In this document: piece after piece, positions 1 to 9,757 of the stretch
How positions within the stretch are numbered: the first letter of the stretch is position 1
Layout of the letters: each line of letters begins with the position of its first letter
NCBI RefSeq assembly: GCF_007859935.1
Contig: NZ_SJPO01000004.1
Span: forward strand, 248,001-312,000
Source of the DNA: Posidoniimonas polymericola
Lineage (GTDB): Bacteria; Planctomycetota; Planctomycetia; Pirellulales; Lacipirellulaceae
Reading direction: 5' to 3'
DNA length: 64,000 nt
Notes under the pieces: generated by a model
Seen by the model: the letters and a program-made list of their open reading frames with translations, nothing else
Told to the model about the DNA's origin: nothing
Databases searched by the model: none
Position numbers and translations under genes: made by a program

Positions 1-115
1 CGGGAAGCGGTCGGGCTGCCCGCGGGCCGGTGCAAGGGGCGAGGGGATCGTGGCTCTGGCCGTGCGTCATTTGGTACTTGCTCGTTGAATTACTGCCGAC
101 GAGCCAACCGGCGCG

Positions 116-130
116 TAGCCGCGGTGGCGG

Positions 131-133
<3 letters not shown>
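116..133 (-). terminator. possible weak hairpin at recA 3' end
   Basis: A perfect 7-bp stem (TAGCCGC / GCGGCTA) with a 4-nt loop lies over the recA stop codon at 131-133. No T-tract follows on the minus strand, so it may be a 3'-stabilising hairpin and not a full intrinsic terminator. Nothing else recognisable is seen in bases 1-130. Confidence 0.25.
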
Positions 134-1309
<1,176 letters not shown>

Positions 1310-1409
1310 GCGACAAGTCCTTTTATGGTGGAGGGTTACGGATGACGCAAGCCACCCGCCTCGGGAATCTGCTCCGCCCAACAAGGAGGCTGAGTGGGCA
1401 AACACCAAC

Positions 1410-1445
1410 TACTGTACGTCCGAATAGTATATCGGTGTACAGTAC
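1410..1445. promoter_or_regulatory. operator-like inverted repeat in recA promoter
   Basis: TACTGTAC (1410-1417) and GTACAGTA (1437-1444) are perfect inverted copies separated by 19 nt. The second is also part of the small dyad GTAC-A-GTAC (1437-1445). One arm falls in the spacer between -35 and -10 and the other just downstream of -10, which is where a repressor would sit. LexA is the obvious candidate protein because recA is the classic SOS target, but the sequence is not the Escherichia or Bacillus consensus. Confidence 0.45.
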
Positions 1446-1454
1446 CCCCAGCAA
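1426..1454 (-). promoter_or_regulatory. recA sigma70-type promoter
   Basis: Read on the minus strand, TTGCTG (1449-1454) and TATACT (1426-1431) are separated by exactly 17 nt, matching the housekeeping -35/-10 layout (4/6 and 5/6 matches). The inferred transcript starts about 110 nt upstream of the chosen recA start. The element is embedded in the inverted repeat 1410-1445. This is pattern evidence only. Confidence 0.5.
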
Positions 1455-1502
1455 GAGATTTTTCGTCGCTGTTTTGTGTTCCCGATGCCGCTGATGTCAA
1501 AC

Positions 1503-2066
1503 CTACAGGGTCACGCGGGCCAGCACATGGTACTCCGGCCCATCGGGTCGCAGCTGGCTGGCGAACACGGTGACAGCATCGACTAGCATTTTCCCGGCCT
1601 CGAAATCGGCCAAGCTAGACAGCTGGTCGGCCAGTTCGCGGGAGGGCCGCGTGTTGCGGATCAACCGCCCGATCGTGAGGTGGGGCACGTACCGCCGGTT
1701 TTCGCCGCGGAACCCCAGGTCGGCCAGCTGGTCGTCGATGGCGGCGTGCAGCTCGGTGAATGGCTCTCCGCCCTCGCCCACACCGACCCAGAGGGTCTTT
1801 GGCCGGTCGGCCGACGGGAAGGCGCCAACGCCCTGGGCGGCAATCTCGAACGGTTCGAAGCCCTCGACCGCAGCGGTCACCCGGCCGCAGACGTCGACGA
1901 TCTCTTGGTCGGTGATGTCGCCCAAGAACTGCAGCGTGAAGTGCAGGTTCTCTTTTTCTACCCAGCGGTAGTCGCTGCCGTGCGCAGCGAGACGCTGCTT
2001 GGCGGCCACGGCCCCGGTGCGGACCTCGGCAGACGCTTCAACGGCGATAAAGGTGCGTGTCTTCAC
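1503..2066 (-). CDS. thpR: RNA 2',3'-cyclic phosphodiesterase (2H / LigT family)
   Basis: A member of the 2H phosphoesterase family that hydrolyses RNA 2',3'-cyclic phosphate ends (ThpR, formerly the 2'-5' RNA ligase LigT). Both diagnostic HxT motifs are present: HFTLQFLGD near residue 42 and HLTIGR near residue 129, with the expected spacing. The length of 187 aa is normal. It starts at ATG 2066 with the family-typical N-terminus (RTFIAVEAS). It is transcribed in the same direction as recA but separated from it by the recA promoter, so it is probably its own unit. Confidence 0.9.
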   Translation of the reverse strand: MKTRTFIAVEASAEVRTGAVAAKQRLAAHGSDYRWVEKENLHFTLQFLGDITDQEIVDVCGRVTAAVEGFEPFEIAAQGVGAFPSADRPKTLWVGVGEGGEPFTELHAAIDDQLADLGFRGENRRYVPHLTIGRLIRNTRPSRELADQLSSLADFEAGKMLVDAVTVFASQLRPDGPEYHVLARVTL

Positions 2067-2078
2067 GGTGCAGCTATT

Positions 2079-2139
2079 AGCCGCGGGGCGTTAGCCCCCG
2101 GTTCCTGCAGGCCAAACCGGAGGCTAGCGCCCCACGGCT
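2079..2139. repeat. dispersed hairpin repeat, AGCCG...GCGTTAGC type
   Basis: A 25-nt arm (2079-2103) faces its imperfect inverse (2115-2139, 22 of 25 matching) across an 11-nt loop. The arm contains GGGCGTTAGCCC. It fills the gap between the PfkB kinase stop and the thpR start and could also end kinase transcription. It resembles the elements at 46274-46371 and 47414-47490. Confidence 0.7.
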
Positions 2140-2167
2140 CAATGCGCAATGGACTGGCGGACGCCGG

Positions 2168-3076
2168 CTAGAACGACAGCATCTTGCGGAACTTGGTCAT
2201 CCGGTCCTCGATGTCGTCGCGGCTGATCTCCTTCATCCGCGCCAGGCCAAAGCCCTCGACGTTAAAGCTGGCGGTCAGCGTGCCGTACGCCATGGCGGTC
2301 TTGATCTGCTCTGGCTCGAAGCCGTTGTCCTGCTCGGCGAGGTAGCCCATCATACCGCCCGCGAAGCTGTCGCCGGCGCCGGTCGGGTCGACCACCTTGT
2401 CGGTCGGGAAGGCGGGCATGACGTAGGTCTCGTGCTCGGAGAAGAACATCGCTCCGTGCTCGCCCTTCTTGATGATCACAAATTTGGGGCCCATCTCGCG
2501 GACCAGGTGGCCGGCCTTCACTAGGTTCTCGGTGCCGGTCATCAGCTTGGCCTCGCTGTCGTTGAGGACCAGGCCGTCGAGCTGGCCGAGCAGCGCGTCG
2601 AGGTCACGGCGCTGGGTCTCGATCCAGAGGTCCATGGTGTCGGCCACGGCGAGCCGCCGCCCGGGGGTCTGGTCGAGCACCTTCTGCTGCACGCCCGGCA
2701 CGCCGTTCGCCAGGAAGACGTACTTGGCCTCTTGGTAGCTCTCGGGCAGGACCGGGTTGAACTCGCCGAACACGTTCAGCTCGACGTTGAGCGTCTCGCG
2801 GTCGTTCATGTTCGGCTCGTAGCGGCCGGTCCAGGTGAAGGTCTTGCCGCCGGCGACCTGCTGGAGGCCGGTGGTGTCGATGTTGCGGCTCTGCAGCAGC
2901 ACGGTGTGCTCGGCCGGCCAGTCCTCGCCCACCACGCCGACCAGCCGGACCGGGGTGAAGAAGCTGGCGGCGTACGAGAAGTGGGTCGCCGACCCGCCCA
3001 GCAGGTTGTCGTGGCGACCGCCCTCGGGGGTCTCGACGTTATCAATGGCGACCGAACCGACAACAAGCAGGGGCAT
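2168..3076 (-). CDS. PfkB-family carbohydrate/nucleoside kinase
   Basis: An ATP-dependent sugar or nucleoside kinase of the ribokinase/PfkB superfamily. The 302-aa protein has the glycine-rich first signature GGSATH at residues 27-32 and the C-terminal signature DPTGAGDSF at 230-238, with catalytic Asp236. The start ATG 3076 gives the usual family N-terminus (MPLLVVGSVAIDN, the first beta strand) and discards an out-of-family upstream extension of the open frame. No Shine-Dalgarno sequence is visible. The substrate cannot be told from sequence alone; the compact form resembles adenosine kinase-like and ribokinase-like members. The upstream same-strand neighbour is the SGNH hydrolase, 119 nt away. 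Confidence 0.88.
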   Translation of the reverse strand: MPLLVVGSVAIDNVETPEGGRHDNLLGGSATHFSYAASFFTPVRLVGVVGEDWPAEHTVLLQSRNIDTTGLQQVAGGKTFTWTGRYEPNMNDRETLNVELNVFGEFNPVLPESYQEAKYVFLANGVPGVQQKVLDQTPGRRLAVADTMDLWIETQRRDLDALLGQLDGLVLNDSEAKLMTGTENLVKAGHLVREMGPKFVIIKKGEHGAMFFSEHETYVMPAFPTDKVVDPTGAGDSFAGGMMGYLAEQDNGFEPEQIKTAMAYGTLTASFNVEGFGLARMKEISRDDIEDRMTKFRKMLSF

Positions 3077-3195
3077 ATTCTGGGAGGGGATAGGGGAAAG
3101 GCGAAAGGGAATGCACCAAGACCGGAGATTATCGCTGCGTTCTGGTTGTCCTACAACCGGGCTGCGGGGGACGTTTTGCCCGGGAAGAGCCGCTG

Positions 3196-3795
3196 CTACA
3201 GCTCTCTTACGACCTCGTACGCCGCCTGGCCGACCATCCGGGCGCCCTCGGCGTTGGGGTGCAGGTTGTCGGGGAACAGCTCCCCGCGGCCGGCGAACAA
3301 CTCCTGGCCGTCGAGCGTCGGCAGCCCGAGTTCTGCGGCGACCTCGATGATCGCGGGGCGGACCTCGGCGTCGAGTGCAGCGATGTCGATCTCCGGGAGC
3401 GGCTCGAACACCGGCGGCGGGATCACCACCACCACCTGGGCGCCCGAGCGGAGCCGCCGGAAGTGCTCGATCAGGTCGGTGTAGTCGGCGCGGAAGTTCG
3501 GCAGGTTGGCGAGGTTGGCGTGCTGGGCGTCGTTCGTGCCGAGTGACACCAGAGCAATCTCTGCCGCAAAGCGGTTGGCCGAGGTGAACGAAGCCGTCTG
3601 CCAGTACGGCTCGTTGGTCTCGCGGCCGGCAGTCGCGCCACTGTAGCCAAAGTTCCGGACCTGGTACGCCCCGCCCAGCAGCCGGCCGAGCACCGCCGGG
3701 AAGCACTCCTCCCGCCGGTTCTCCAGCCCACGGCCGAACACCAGGCTCGCCCCCACGCAGGCGACGCGGCACGGGTGCTGCTTTTCTTCGCTCAT
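3196..3795 (-). CDS. SGNH/GDSL-type hydrolase
   Basis: A lipase/esterase-like SGNH hydrolase of 199 aa. Block I is present with Ser17 as predicted nucleophile, but it reads GAS where most relatives have GDS. Block III (SLGTND) supplies the oxyanion Asn, and block V (DNLHPN) supplies the catalytic Asp and His. ATG 3795 is preferred because it begins about 10 residues before block I; the longer open frame from 3933 adds an unlikely basic leader. No signal peptide is seen from this start, so it may act in the cytoplasm. The substrate (acyl ester, acetylated sugar or lysophospholipid) is unknown. Confidence 0.85.
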   Translation of the reverse strand: MSEEKQHPCRVACVGASLVFGRGLENRREECFPAVLGRLLGGAYQVRNFGYSGATAGRETNEPYWQTASFTSANRFAAEIALVSLGTNDAQHANLANLPNFRADYTDLIEHFRRLRSGAQVVVVIPPPVFEPLPEIDIAALDAEVRPAIIEVAAELGLPTLDGQELFAGRGELFPDNLHPNAEGARMVGQAAYEVVREL

Positions 3796-4032
3796 CTCGA
3801 TGCTCTCGTTTCCGGGATTCGTAGTTCCTGCCGCGCCGACGCCGCCAATCTCACGCAGGCGGTCAGCTTTGACCAGAGCCCGCAAGGGACGGCGTCGGAG
3901 TTTCCATCGGTCCGGCAGGAAGGATCCCGCCAAAACCGCCGAAAACCCCCGTTCGGTTCTTCGGGCCGCCGCGTTCTTCCACTAAGATGCACCGGCCGGT
4001 ATTTCTGCCCCTTGTCCACTACGAATCGCCCG

Positions 4033-4788
4033 ATGTGGAGCCGCGAGGCTTTCCTGAGCTGGGACACGATGTCCCACTTTAGCGCCGAGCACCTGGCGTG
4101 CCTGGCGACAGTGGTTGGGATGGCGGTGCTGCTGCCGATTGCCGGCCGGGCGTGGCCCGGCCGGACCTTGCCGGCGGGCGTCGGCGCCGGGTTGGCGATG
4201 ATCTCGGCCTCGGGCTACCTGTTGTGGCTCGTGGCCGTGGTGTGGCTCGGGGCGTTTGTGCCGACCCGTGACCTGCCGCTCGAGTTCTGCTACGTGGTTG
4301 GCATCGTAGCACCGTTCGCGCTGTTGACGCGCAGCCAAGTGGCATTCGACTTCTTGTACTACGGGGCCACCTCCGGCGTGCTGCACGCCTGTATCACGCC
4401 GGTGTTTGCGCCGTCCTTCCCGCACCCGAGGTTCTTCGCCTTCTGGGCGCTTCACGGCGGCGCTGTGGTAACCGCCATCTTCGCGATTCTCGCACTCGGC
4501 CGCCGCCCGAGCTACCAGGGGATCTTCACCACGGTCGGCGTCATCGCCTGTGTGCTGTGCGTTGTGATCCCGGTCAATCAATGGTTCGGCGCAAACTACT
4601 TCTACCTCCGCGAAAAACCGGCCGGCTCTGTGCAGGAGCTCCTAGGCCCGTGGCCGACCTACGTTACGGCCACGATGCTGCTCGGCCTCGTCAACTTCCA
4701 TTTGGCCTACCTGCCGTTTGCCCTTTCGAAACGAACCAGCCCTTGCCCCGAACCTCAACCGCACCTGAGCGATCCGTCACCCGAGTAG
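4033..4788 (+). CDS. YwaF/TIGR02206-like integral membrane protein
   Basis: A 251-aa polytopic membrane protein with about six or seven hydrophobic segments. The N-terminal FSAEHLACLATVV stretch, the PLEFCYVVGIVAPFAL segment and the later FFAFWALHGGAVVTAIF segment resemble the YwaF (TIGR02206) family, whose function is not established. ATG 4033 or the in-frame ATG 4069 are both possible; upstream coding is low-complexity and judged not real. The following acetyltransferase overlaps its 3' end, suggesting one transcript. Confidence 0.75.
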   Translation: MWSREAFLSWDTMSHFSAEHLACLATVVGMAVLLPIAGRAWPGRTLPAGVGAGLAMISASGYLLWLVAVVWLGAFVPTRDLPLEFCYVVGIVAPFALLTRSQVAFDFLYYGATSGVLHACITPVFAPSFPHPRFFAFWALHGGAVVTAIFAILALGRRPSYQGIFTTVGVIACVLCVVIPVNQWFGANYFYLREKPAGSVQELLGPWPTYVTATMLLGLVNFHLAYLPFALSKRTSPCPEPQPHLSDPSPE

Positions 4789-5387
4789 AGGTCGCCATCG
4801 GCAGCGACCTCACCCCCGCCCAGCAGTCGGCAGTTGTCGACGTGCTGTACGAGGGGTTCGAGCGGAAGATCCACCACCTGCTCCTGCTTTCCAAGAGCGA
4901 GGAGCAGGCCAAGCGGCTCATCCCGCAGCTCGTCGATTTCTCGCAGAGTTTGGTTGCTGTGCGTGGCGGGCGGGTCTGCGGCGTGCTGTTCATGAACCAG
5001 GGCCGCGACCGCTGCTTCCGATTCGACTGGCGGCTGGGCGTCAGCGAGTTCGGCCTGCTCGGCACGATCGGCCGCCGGATCAACTACTGGCTGGTCCACG
5101 AGAAGAAACGCCGGCCCACCGAGCTCAACATCCAGGCCATCACCGTCCGAGCCGAGCTCCGCAACCAGGGCCTCGGCACACTGCTGGTAAACGAGGCCCA
5201 GCGCTACGCCGGCCGGCACGCCTTCCGCGAACTCACGCTCGAAGTGGTCGACACCAACCCCCAGGCCAAGCGGTTGTACGAGCGGCTCGGCTTCACCACC
5301 AAGAAGACCGAGAGTACCTGGCCCTTCACCGCCCGCGCCGGGTTCAACGCGGTCGACACCATGGCCAAGCCGGTTGAGGCCGTGTGA
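4743..5387 (+). CDS. GNAT-family N-acetyltransferase
   Basis: An acetyl-CoA-dependent N-acetyltransferase of about 214 aa. The GNAT fold is visible from the V-R-x-x-x-R-x-x-G-L/I-G-T acetyl-CoA loop (VRAELRNQGLGTLLV), followed by the alpha-3 helix, beta-5 (LTLEVV) and the NPQAKRLYERLGF motif typical of the C-terminal half. The start is uncertain because no ATG exists before the core. TTG 4743 is chosen, overlapping the upstream membrane gene by 46 nt; a longer frame from 4557 is almost certainly shadow. The substrate is unknown. The overlap suggests translational coupling. Confidence 0.82.
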   Translation: MPRTSTAPERSVTRVEVAIGSDLTPAQQSAVVDVLYEGFERKIHHLLLLSKSEEQAKRLIPQLVDFSQSLVAVRGGRVCGVLFMNQGRDRCFRFDWRLGVSEFGLLGTIGRRINYWLVHEKKRRPTELNIQAITVRAELRNQGLGTLLVNEAQRYAGRHAFRELTLEVVDTNPQAKRLYERLGFTTKKTESTWPFTARAGFNAVDTMAKPVEAV

Positions 5388-5437
5388 GGCGAGCCAGCCG
5401 CCGCGTCCCCCCTGCTCGTGTGCCGCGTGAGCTCCGC

Positions 5438-5490
5438 CGCCCGGCCGAGCCCAACGACCGTCGCCAGCGGTTGGGTCGGGCCGGCCCCTG
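5438..5490. terminator. possible bidirectional hairpin terminator
   Basis: Between the convergent acetyltransferase and DUF1559 genes, a GC-rich imperfect stem pairs the CCGGCCGAGCCCAAC region with CGGTTGGGTCGGGCCGG. There is no T-tract, so the call rests on position and pairing only. Confidence 0.3.
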
Positions 5491-5560
5491 GTCGTGTACT
5501 AGGGTTTAAGTTCTGCCGCCCGGCGGCGGCCCGCCAACGCCGGATCGGCTCGGTCTAGAC

Positions 5561-7297
5561 TTACCAAGCCTCGCCGCCGCCGCGGGTAAGCATGAAGCCC
5601 CAGGTTTGCGCGTTGATATTCGTGGAGATGTTCTCAATGTGGCCGTCGACGAACGCCGCCAGGAACACGCTGGGGTGCAGGTCGCCCACGCCCTGAAGCG
5701 GATTGTCGGCGGCCGGCGACCAGTCTTCGGGCTTCGTCCAGGTGGCGGCCGTGTCGTCACTCACCTGGACAATCGCGATCGTTTTCGACGTGCCGTCGGT
5801 GATCTCACGCAGGGTGGTCCCGCCTTCCTTCTCTTCGAACAGCAGCCCCTCGCCGACCGGCGCCAGGTAGCTCGTCTTGCCGTCCTTCACGGCCAGGCCC
5901 GAGCTCGGGTCGATGTACACCTCGGGCATCTTCTCGATCAGCGTCAGGTTGTGCTCGCTGTCCCACGGCTCGTCGAGGTGGAACTCGTTGTACAACGCCT
6001 GCTCCTCGATGTAGGGGAGGATCGCCACCCGCCAGCTCAACAGCGGCTCGCCGTCGGCCGAGTAGATAGCGTGGGCCGGCAGGCGCCCGTTGGCCGACTC
6101 GTAGTTGAGCAGCGCCAGCATCAGCTGCTTCAGATTATTTGTCGACTGGGTCCGCCGCGCGGCCTCGCGGGCGGCCTGCACGGCCGGTAGCAGCAGGGCC
6201 ACCAGCACGCCGATCACGGCGACGCTGCCCAGTTGCTGGGCGTTCGAGGGGGTGGCCTCGAACACGGTCAGGGTATTGCCGTCGCGATCGAGCTTGATGC
6301 CGTCGAGCGTCCCCTGCGACATCCGGTCGGAGTAGGCCGCCATCGCACGCTCGACCGGGTCGTCGCTCTGGCGGAGGCGGCTCAGCTCGACCTCGCTCTT
6401 GCGGCGGATCTGCTCGCGCAGCAGCGCGACGCCGTCGAGCGTGAGCGACTCAATCTGCTCGGCGTCCGACGCGTTGGCGGCGTGCACCAGCAGGGAACTG
6501 GGCCGCTGCAGATTGAGGTTCAGCGTCAGCTCGGCCGACTGGATCAGGGTCGGAATCCGCAGCAGGTCCTGGAACTCCTCGGGCGTCTCGCGTTGGGCGG
6601 CGGCCAGTCCCATCTGGATGAACGGCCGCAGCATCTCGAGGTTGGCGGTCAGGTAGAGGTCGTCGGTCGCCGGGTGCGCCAAGATCTGATCGGGCAGCAC
6701 GCCGGTGGGCTTGGGGCGGTCCGCCTTCAGCAGCTTCTTCAGCATCGGCGCCGAGCCAACCAGCAGCGTGTTGCCGCCCTGCACCAGGAAGCACGGCAGC
6801 GCCGGCGCCCGGCTGACGATCGCGTCGTGGCCGTCGATCTGCCCCGGCTCGGTGTGCTCGGTCAGCTCGGCAGCCAGGGCCCCAAGGTCGACGGGCTGGT
6901 CGGTCTCAAAGGCGATGGCGTAGAACGGAGTCGGGCCGGCGGGCGGCTCGACCACCACCGTCACGCGGCTGGCGTGCGTCGGGTCGATGCCGAGGTACTT
7001 CAGACCGGCCGCCTGAGCGACCTCGATCGGCAGCATCTGCAGGTTCGGGTCGGTCAGCACCTGCTGCGGGCGGAGGCTCGCCGCGGCCATCGTCTGCGGC
7101 GTCAGGTAGGCAGGGTCGATCGCCCCGGCTTGCGGCTGCCTATCATTCGCCTCGTCTGGCGGCGCCTGCGCCCGAACCGCCGAGTACGGGTAGATCAGCA
7201 CCGACCACGCGAGCACCAGCCGCAGCAACGACGCGACCTCCAGCCTGGAATTGAGCGTCCCGAATCCGTGAGTGTTCGTTGAGCGTCGGTCAACCAT
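5561..7297 (-). CDS. DUF1559 domain-containing secreted protein
   Basis: A 578-aa protein with an N-terminal hydrophobic signal segment (about residues 23-44). It then has a roughly 300-residue N-terminal region of unknown family, then a transmembrane stretch ([16 protein letters not shown]) followed at once by [17 protein letters not shown], the hallmark start of DUF1559 (SBP_bac_10). DUF1559 proteins are hugely expanded in planctomycetes and usually begin as pilin-like secreted proteins; here the hallmark helix is internal, near residue 355. The C-terminus has the usual DGHIENIS...[13 protein letters not shown] ending. The gene is monocistronic. Its biological role is unknown. Confidence 0.85.
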   Translation of the reverse strand: MVDRRSTNTHGFGTLNSRLEVASLLRLVLAWSVLIYPYSAVRAQAPPDEANDRQPQAGAIDPAYLTPQTMAAASLRPQQVLTDPNLQMLPIEVAQAAGLKYLGIDPTHASRVTVVVEPPAGPTPFYAIAFETDQPVDLGALAAELTEHTEPGQIDGHDAIVSRAPALPCFLVQGGNTLLVGSAPMLKKLLKADRPKPTGVLPDQILAHPATDDLYLTANLEMLRPFIQMGLAAAQRETPEEFQDLLRIPTLIQSAELTLNLNLQRPSSLLVHAANASDAEQIESLTLDGVALLREQIRRKSEVELSRLRQSDDPVERAMAAYSDRMSQGTLDGIKLDRDGNTLTVFEATPSNAQQLGSVAVIGVLVALLLPAVQAAREAARRTQSTNNLKQLMLALLNYESANGRLPAHAIYSADGEPLLSWRVAILPYIEEQALYNEFHLDEPWDSEHNLTLIEKMPEVYIDPSSGLAVKDGKTSYLAPVGEGLLFEEKEGGTTLREITDGTSKTIAIVQVSDDTAATWTKPEDWSPAADNPLQGVGDLHPSVFLAAFVDGHIENISTNINAQTWGFMLTRGGGEAW

Positions 7298-7406
7298 CGC
7301 TGCCCCCTGTGTTCGTGTCCCGTGAGAAGTCGTCTGCGGCGGCGTCGTGGCGCCCGCGGTGCTTTATTCGCCGGTGGACCGTGGATCATGCGGCGGAGGC
7401 CAACGG

Positions 7407-7453
7407 CGACTTTTGTCCCGAATTCGGCCCATCAATTTTAGGGACAAAAGTCG
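7407..7453. repeat. 13-bp perfect inverted repeat (CGACTTTTGTCCC type)
   Basis: CGACTTTTGTCCC (7407-7419) and its exact complement GGGACAAAAGTCG (7441-7453) flank a 21-nt loop. The same core with one or two changes recurs 79 nt downstream in the hairpin at 7532-7571. Confidence 0.75.
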
Positions 7454-7531
7454 GTCCCGATTTCGGCCGACGGACGCCGCAAGCCTTTATTAACTATCTA
7501 CTTACGCATTCGCCAGCATCAAACCGAAAGC

Positions 7532-7571
7532 GACTTCTGTCCGTTTTTGCCCACAGCAACGGACAGAAGTC
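7532..7571. repeat. 14-bp perfect inverted repeat (GACTTCTGTCCGTT type)
   Basis: GACTTCTGTCCGTT (7532-7545) pairs exactly with AACGGACAGAAGTC (7558-7571) over a 12-nt loop. It is a sequence relative of the hairpin at 7407-7453, and both arms change together, which keeps pairing. Confidence 0.75.
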
Positions 7572-7984
7572 TGCCAGCCGCGGCCTGAGCGACGACGCCG
7601 GCCCGACAATGCGGGTTGCCCACCATTAGAGCACACTTGCTGGCCTACATTCAGCAACAAAATGGCCGGCCACGGCAGGAAGCTACCAACGCTCCCAAGC
7701 CCCAACTCCCGTGGCAGCTTCGACACCATCGCCGCCACGCAAGATCAACTGCCGCGCTTGTGTCGGAGTCGCGGCTGTCCGCGTGCCGGGGTCGTAGGAA
7801 CGTGGTATGGCTCTCTGTTTTGCGTAATGCTTTATCCCAGTTAGTAGCATCTCCCGTGAATTGCAGGACTGCGGCAAATTCGGGTTTGTTGTGCATTTCT
7901 ACGGCGGAAGTCAATGTGGATTGGATAGTGGGTGCATGTTTGATCCGCCACTGATTCTGCAACCTTGACTTAGGAATGCGACTA

Positions 7985-8935
7985 ATGAAGCTGTTCACCT
8001 CGAGCGTGGCCTCGCTGGCCATCGCGCTGTGCGTGGGAGGCCAAGCCTCCGCCACGATCTTTAGCGAAGACTTTGAGGTCGATCCGACCGCTAACTGGAC
8101 GGTCAACGACTCGGCCCTCTCTGACATTTCTGTCAACTTCAACTACGACTATTCGGCGATCGGCGTCCCGTCGGCGCCCAATGGAGCCGGCACCAGCGGG
8201 CTGAAGATGTCTGCCAACAGCACCGGCGGCGTGTTCAGCGGCTTTAGCGTCTCGCCCACCGGGCAGAGCTTCTCCGGCAACTACCAGGTCAAGTTTGACC
8301 TGTGGCAGAACTACGTCGGCCCTGTCGGCCCCGGCGGCAGCGGCACCACCCAGCTCTCTTTCTTCGGCGTCGGCACCTCGGGCACCGAGGCCATGTGGGC
8401 CGGTGCGGCGACGAAGGAAAGCGTTACCTTCGGCGTCACGCTGGACGGCGGATCGTCGGTCGACTACCGCATCTATGACTCGGCGAACCCCACCGGTCGC
8501 ACCGACGCGGCTTCCTTCGCCGGCGGCGCCGATCGCAATGGCAGCAACCCCTACTACGCCGTGTTCGGCGGCGACGCGGCGCCTGTCGATCAGGTCACGC
8601 TCTACCCCGCACAGACCGGCGTCACCGACGCGGGCGAGATCGCGTTCGCTTGGCGCGAGGTGACCATTGATGTCATCGCGGACGTCGCCACGATGTCGAT
8701 CGACGGCCTGCCGATCGGCATTGTCGACATGTCGGCCCTGACGCTTGGCGGCGGCAACATCCTGTTCGGCCACGGCGACACCAACAACGGCTCGTCGTCG
8801 GATCCCAACGCCGAGCTGCTGAACGTCACGCTGATCGACAACGTGCAGGTGTCTCAGCTCGTGCCGGAGCCTTCCAGCGTGCTGCTGTCGCTGGCCGCTG
8901 CGGCCGGCGGGTTGTTCTTCCGTAAGCGGTCCTAA
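7985..8935 (+). CDS. PEP-CTERM sorting domain protein
   Basis: An exported protein of 316 aa. It begins with a signal peptide (MKLFTSSVASLAIALCVGGQASA) and ends with a PEP-CTERM sorting signal: VPEPSSV, a hydrophobic helix, then RKRS. Such tails are recognised by exosortase and link the protein to the envelope or exopolysaccharide. The body (FSEDFEVDPTANWTV...) looks like a beta-rich lectin/laminin-G-like domain, but no specific family is assigned. Start: ATG 7976 and ATG 7985 are both in frame; the AGGA at 7972-7975 is correctly spaced only for 7985, so that is used. An intrinsic terminator follows at 9005. Confidence 0.85.
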   Translation: MKLFTSSVASLAIALCVGGQASATIFSEDFEVDPTANWTVNDSALSDISVNFNYDYSAIGVPSAPNGAGTSGLKMSANSTGGVFSGFSVSPTGQSFSGNYQVKFDLWQNYVGPVGPGGSGTTQLSFFGVGTSGTEAMWAGAATKESVTFGVTLDGGSSVDYRIYDSANPTGRTDAASFAGGADRNGSNPYYAVFGGDAAPVDQVTLYPAQTGVTDAGEIAFAWREVTIDVIADVATMSIDGLPIGIVDMSALTLGGGNILFGHGDTNNGSSSDPNAELLNVTLIDNVQVSQLVPEPSSVLLSLAAAAGGLFFRKRS

Positions 8936-9004
8936 CGACCGGCTGCGGTGCGACCCTTCGGAGTCGCGTTACTGGTTCAGGCGGAATCAAGTGCCCCTTC
9001 TGCT

Positions 9005-9044
9005 CGGGAGCGGCGGCAACGGCCGCGGCTCCCGATCTTTCTTG
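9005..9044 (+). terminator. intrinsic terminator
   Basis: CGGGAGC (9005-9011) pairs with GCTCCCG (9028-9034), extended by further GC pairs inside, and is followed by a T-rich tract (TCTTTCTTGTT). It ends the PEP-CTERM gene and faces the convergent YetF-like gene. Confidence 0.65.
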
Positions 9045-9060
9045 TTGGCCCGCTGCCGCG

Positions 9061-9606
9061 TCACGCCGATAGCCGATCGGAGTCGGCTACCCCGGCAAAG
9101 ATCGCGGGGTCGACCCGCGCGTCCGGATCAGCGCTGTGCAGCACCGAGACGTCGCCTGTCGCTTCGAACACAACGGCGAGCACCTGATCGAAGTTGAACG
9201 CGTTGGCCGCACGCAGTTTGCCGTACAGGTCCTGCCGCGTCAGGTTGGCCCGCCGCAGGTTGGCGTCGAGGATCTCGGCGCCGTGCATCAACAGCAGCGG
9301 CTGGTTCTCGATCACCTTGGTCGTCGCCGGGACGCGGACGCGGAGCACCGCCACCAGCAACTGGCCGAGGTACAGCATCGCGAGCGCGGTGAGACCAATC
9401 ACCAGACTCGGCGATGGCGACGAGATCGTCGAAGCGAACAGCGAACCTACCGCCACGGTCATCGCGAAGTCGGCGGCCGACATCTTGGAGAAGCTGCGGA
9501 GACCAACCAGCCGGGTGTAGAGGAGGATGGCCGAGTAGGTGACAAGGGTCGAGAGCACGACCATCGGCACGTTTGACCAGCCAGAAACGATCCATTCTTT
9601 GAGCAT
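9061..9606 (-). CDS. YetF-like DUF421 membrane protein
   Basis: A 181-aa membrane protein. Three N-terminal hydrophobic helices carry the signature YTRLVGLRSFSKMSAADFAMTVAVGS, followed by a soluble domain with LLLMHGAEILDANLRRANLTRQDL, which is the DUF421 (YetF) pattern. YetF relatives are spore or envelope membrane proteins of poorly known function. ATG 9606 is chosen because it gives the usual short N-terminus before helix 1; the open frame to 9705 adds a non-conserved leader. It is a single gene, convergent with the PEP-CTERM gene. Confidence 0.85.
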   Translation of the reverse strand: MLKEWIVSGWSNVPMVVLSTLVTYSAILLYTRLVGLRSFSKMSAADFAMTVAVGSLFASTISSPSPSLVIGLTALAMLYLGQLLVAVLRVRVPATTKVIENQPLLLMHGAEILDANLRRANLTRQDLYGKLRAANAFNFDQVLAVVFEATGDVSVLHSADPDARVDPAIFAGVADSDRLSA

Positions 9607-9757
9607 GAGACCCGGTTGACCACTGCAGGGTAGGAAGCGAGAGAGATCCTCCGGCGACCGGCATAGCCAGCCCCGAGGCAACTGCCAGTATAGATTCCAG
9701 TGCAACTGCTGTGCCCATCTACTGCTGCGTTCTCCTTTGGGGGCCGGGTTGCCCCGG

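Larger units (their letters stand above)
7298..7984. other. 687-bp intergenic region with two hairpins
   Basis: No convincing gene is seen between the divergent DUF1559 and PEP-CTERM genes; the open frames present lack recognisable domains or starts. The stretch is dominated by two related perfect inverted repeats (7407-7453 and 7532-7571) and presumably holds both promoters. Confidence 0.6.

Noticed and set aside
1410..1445. Canonical Escherichia-type LexA box
   Set aside because: CTGT and ACAG are present but 23 nt apart, not 8, so it does not fit that consensus; kept only as an operator-like dyad.
7651..8142. A 163-aa antisense frame over the PEP-CTERM gene start
   Set aside because: It overlaps a well-supported gene and lacks any recognised motif.
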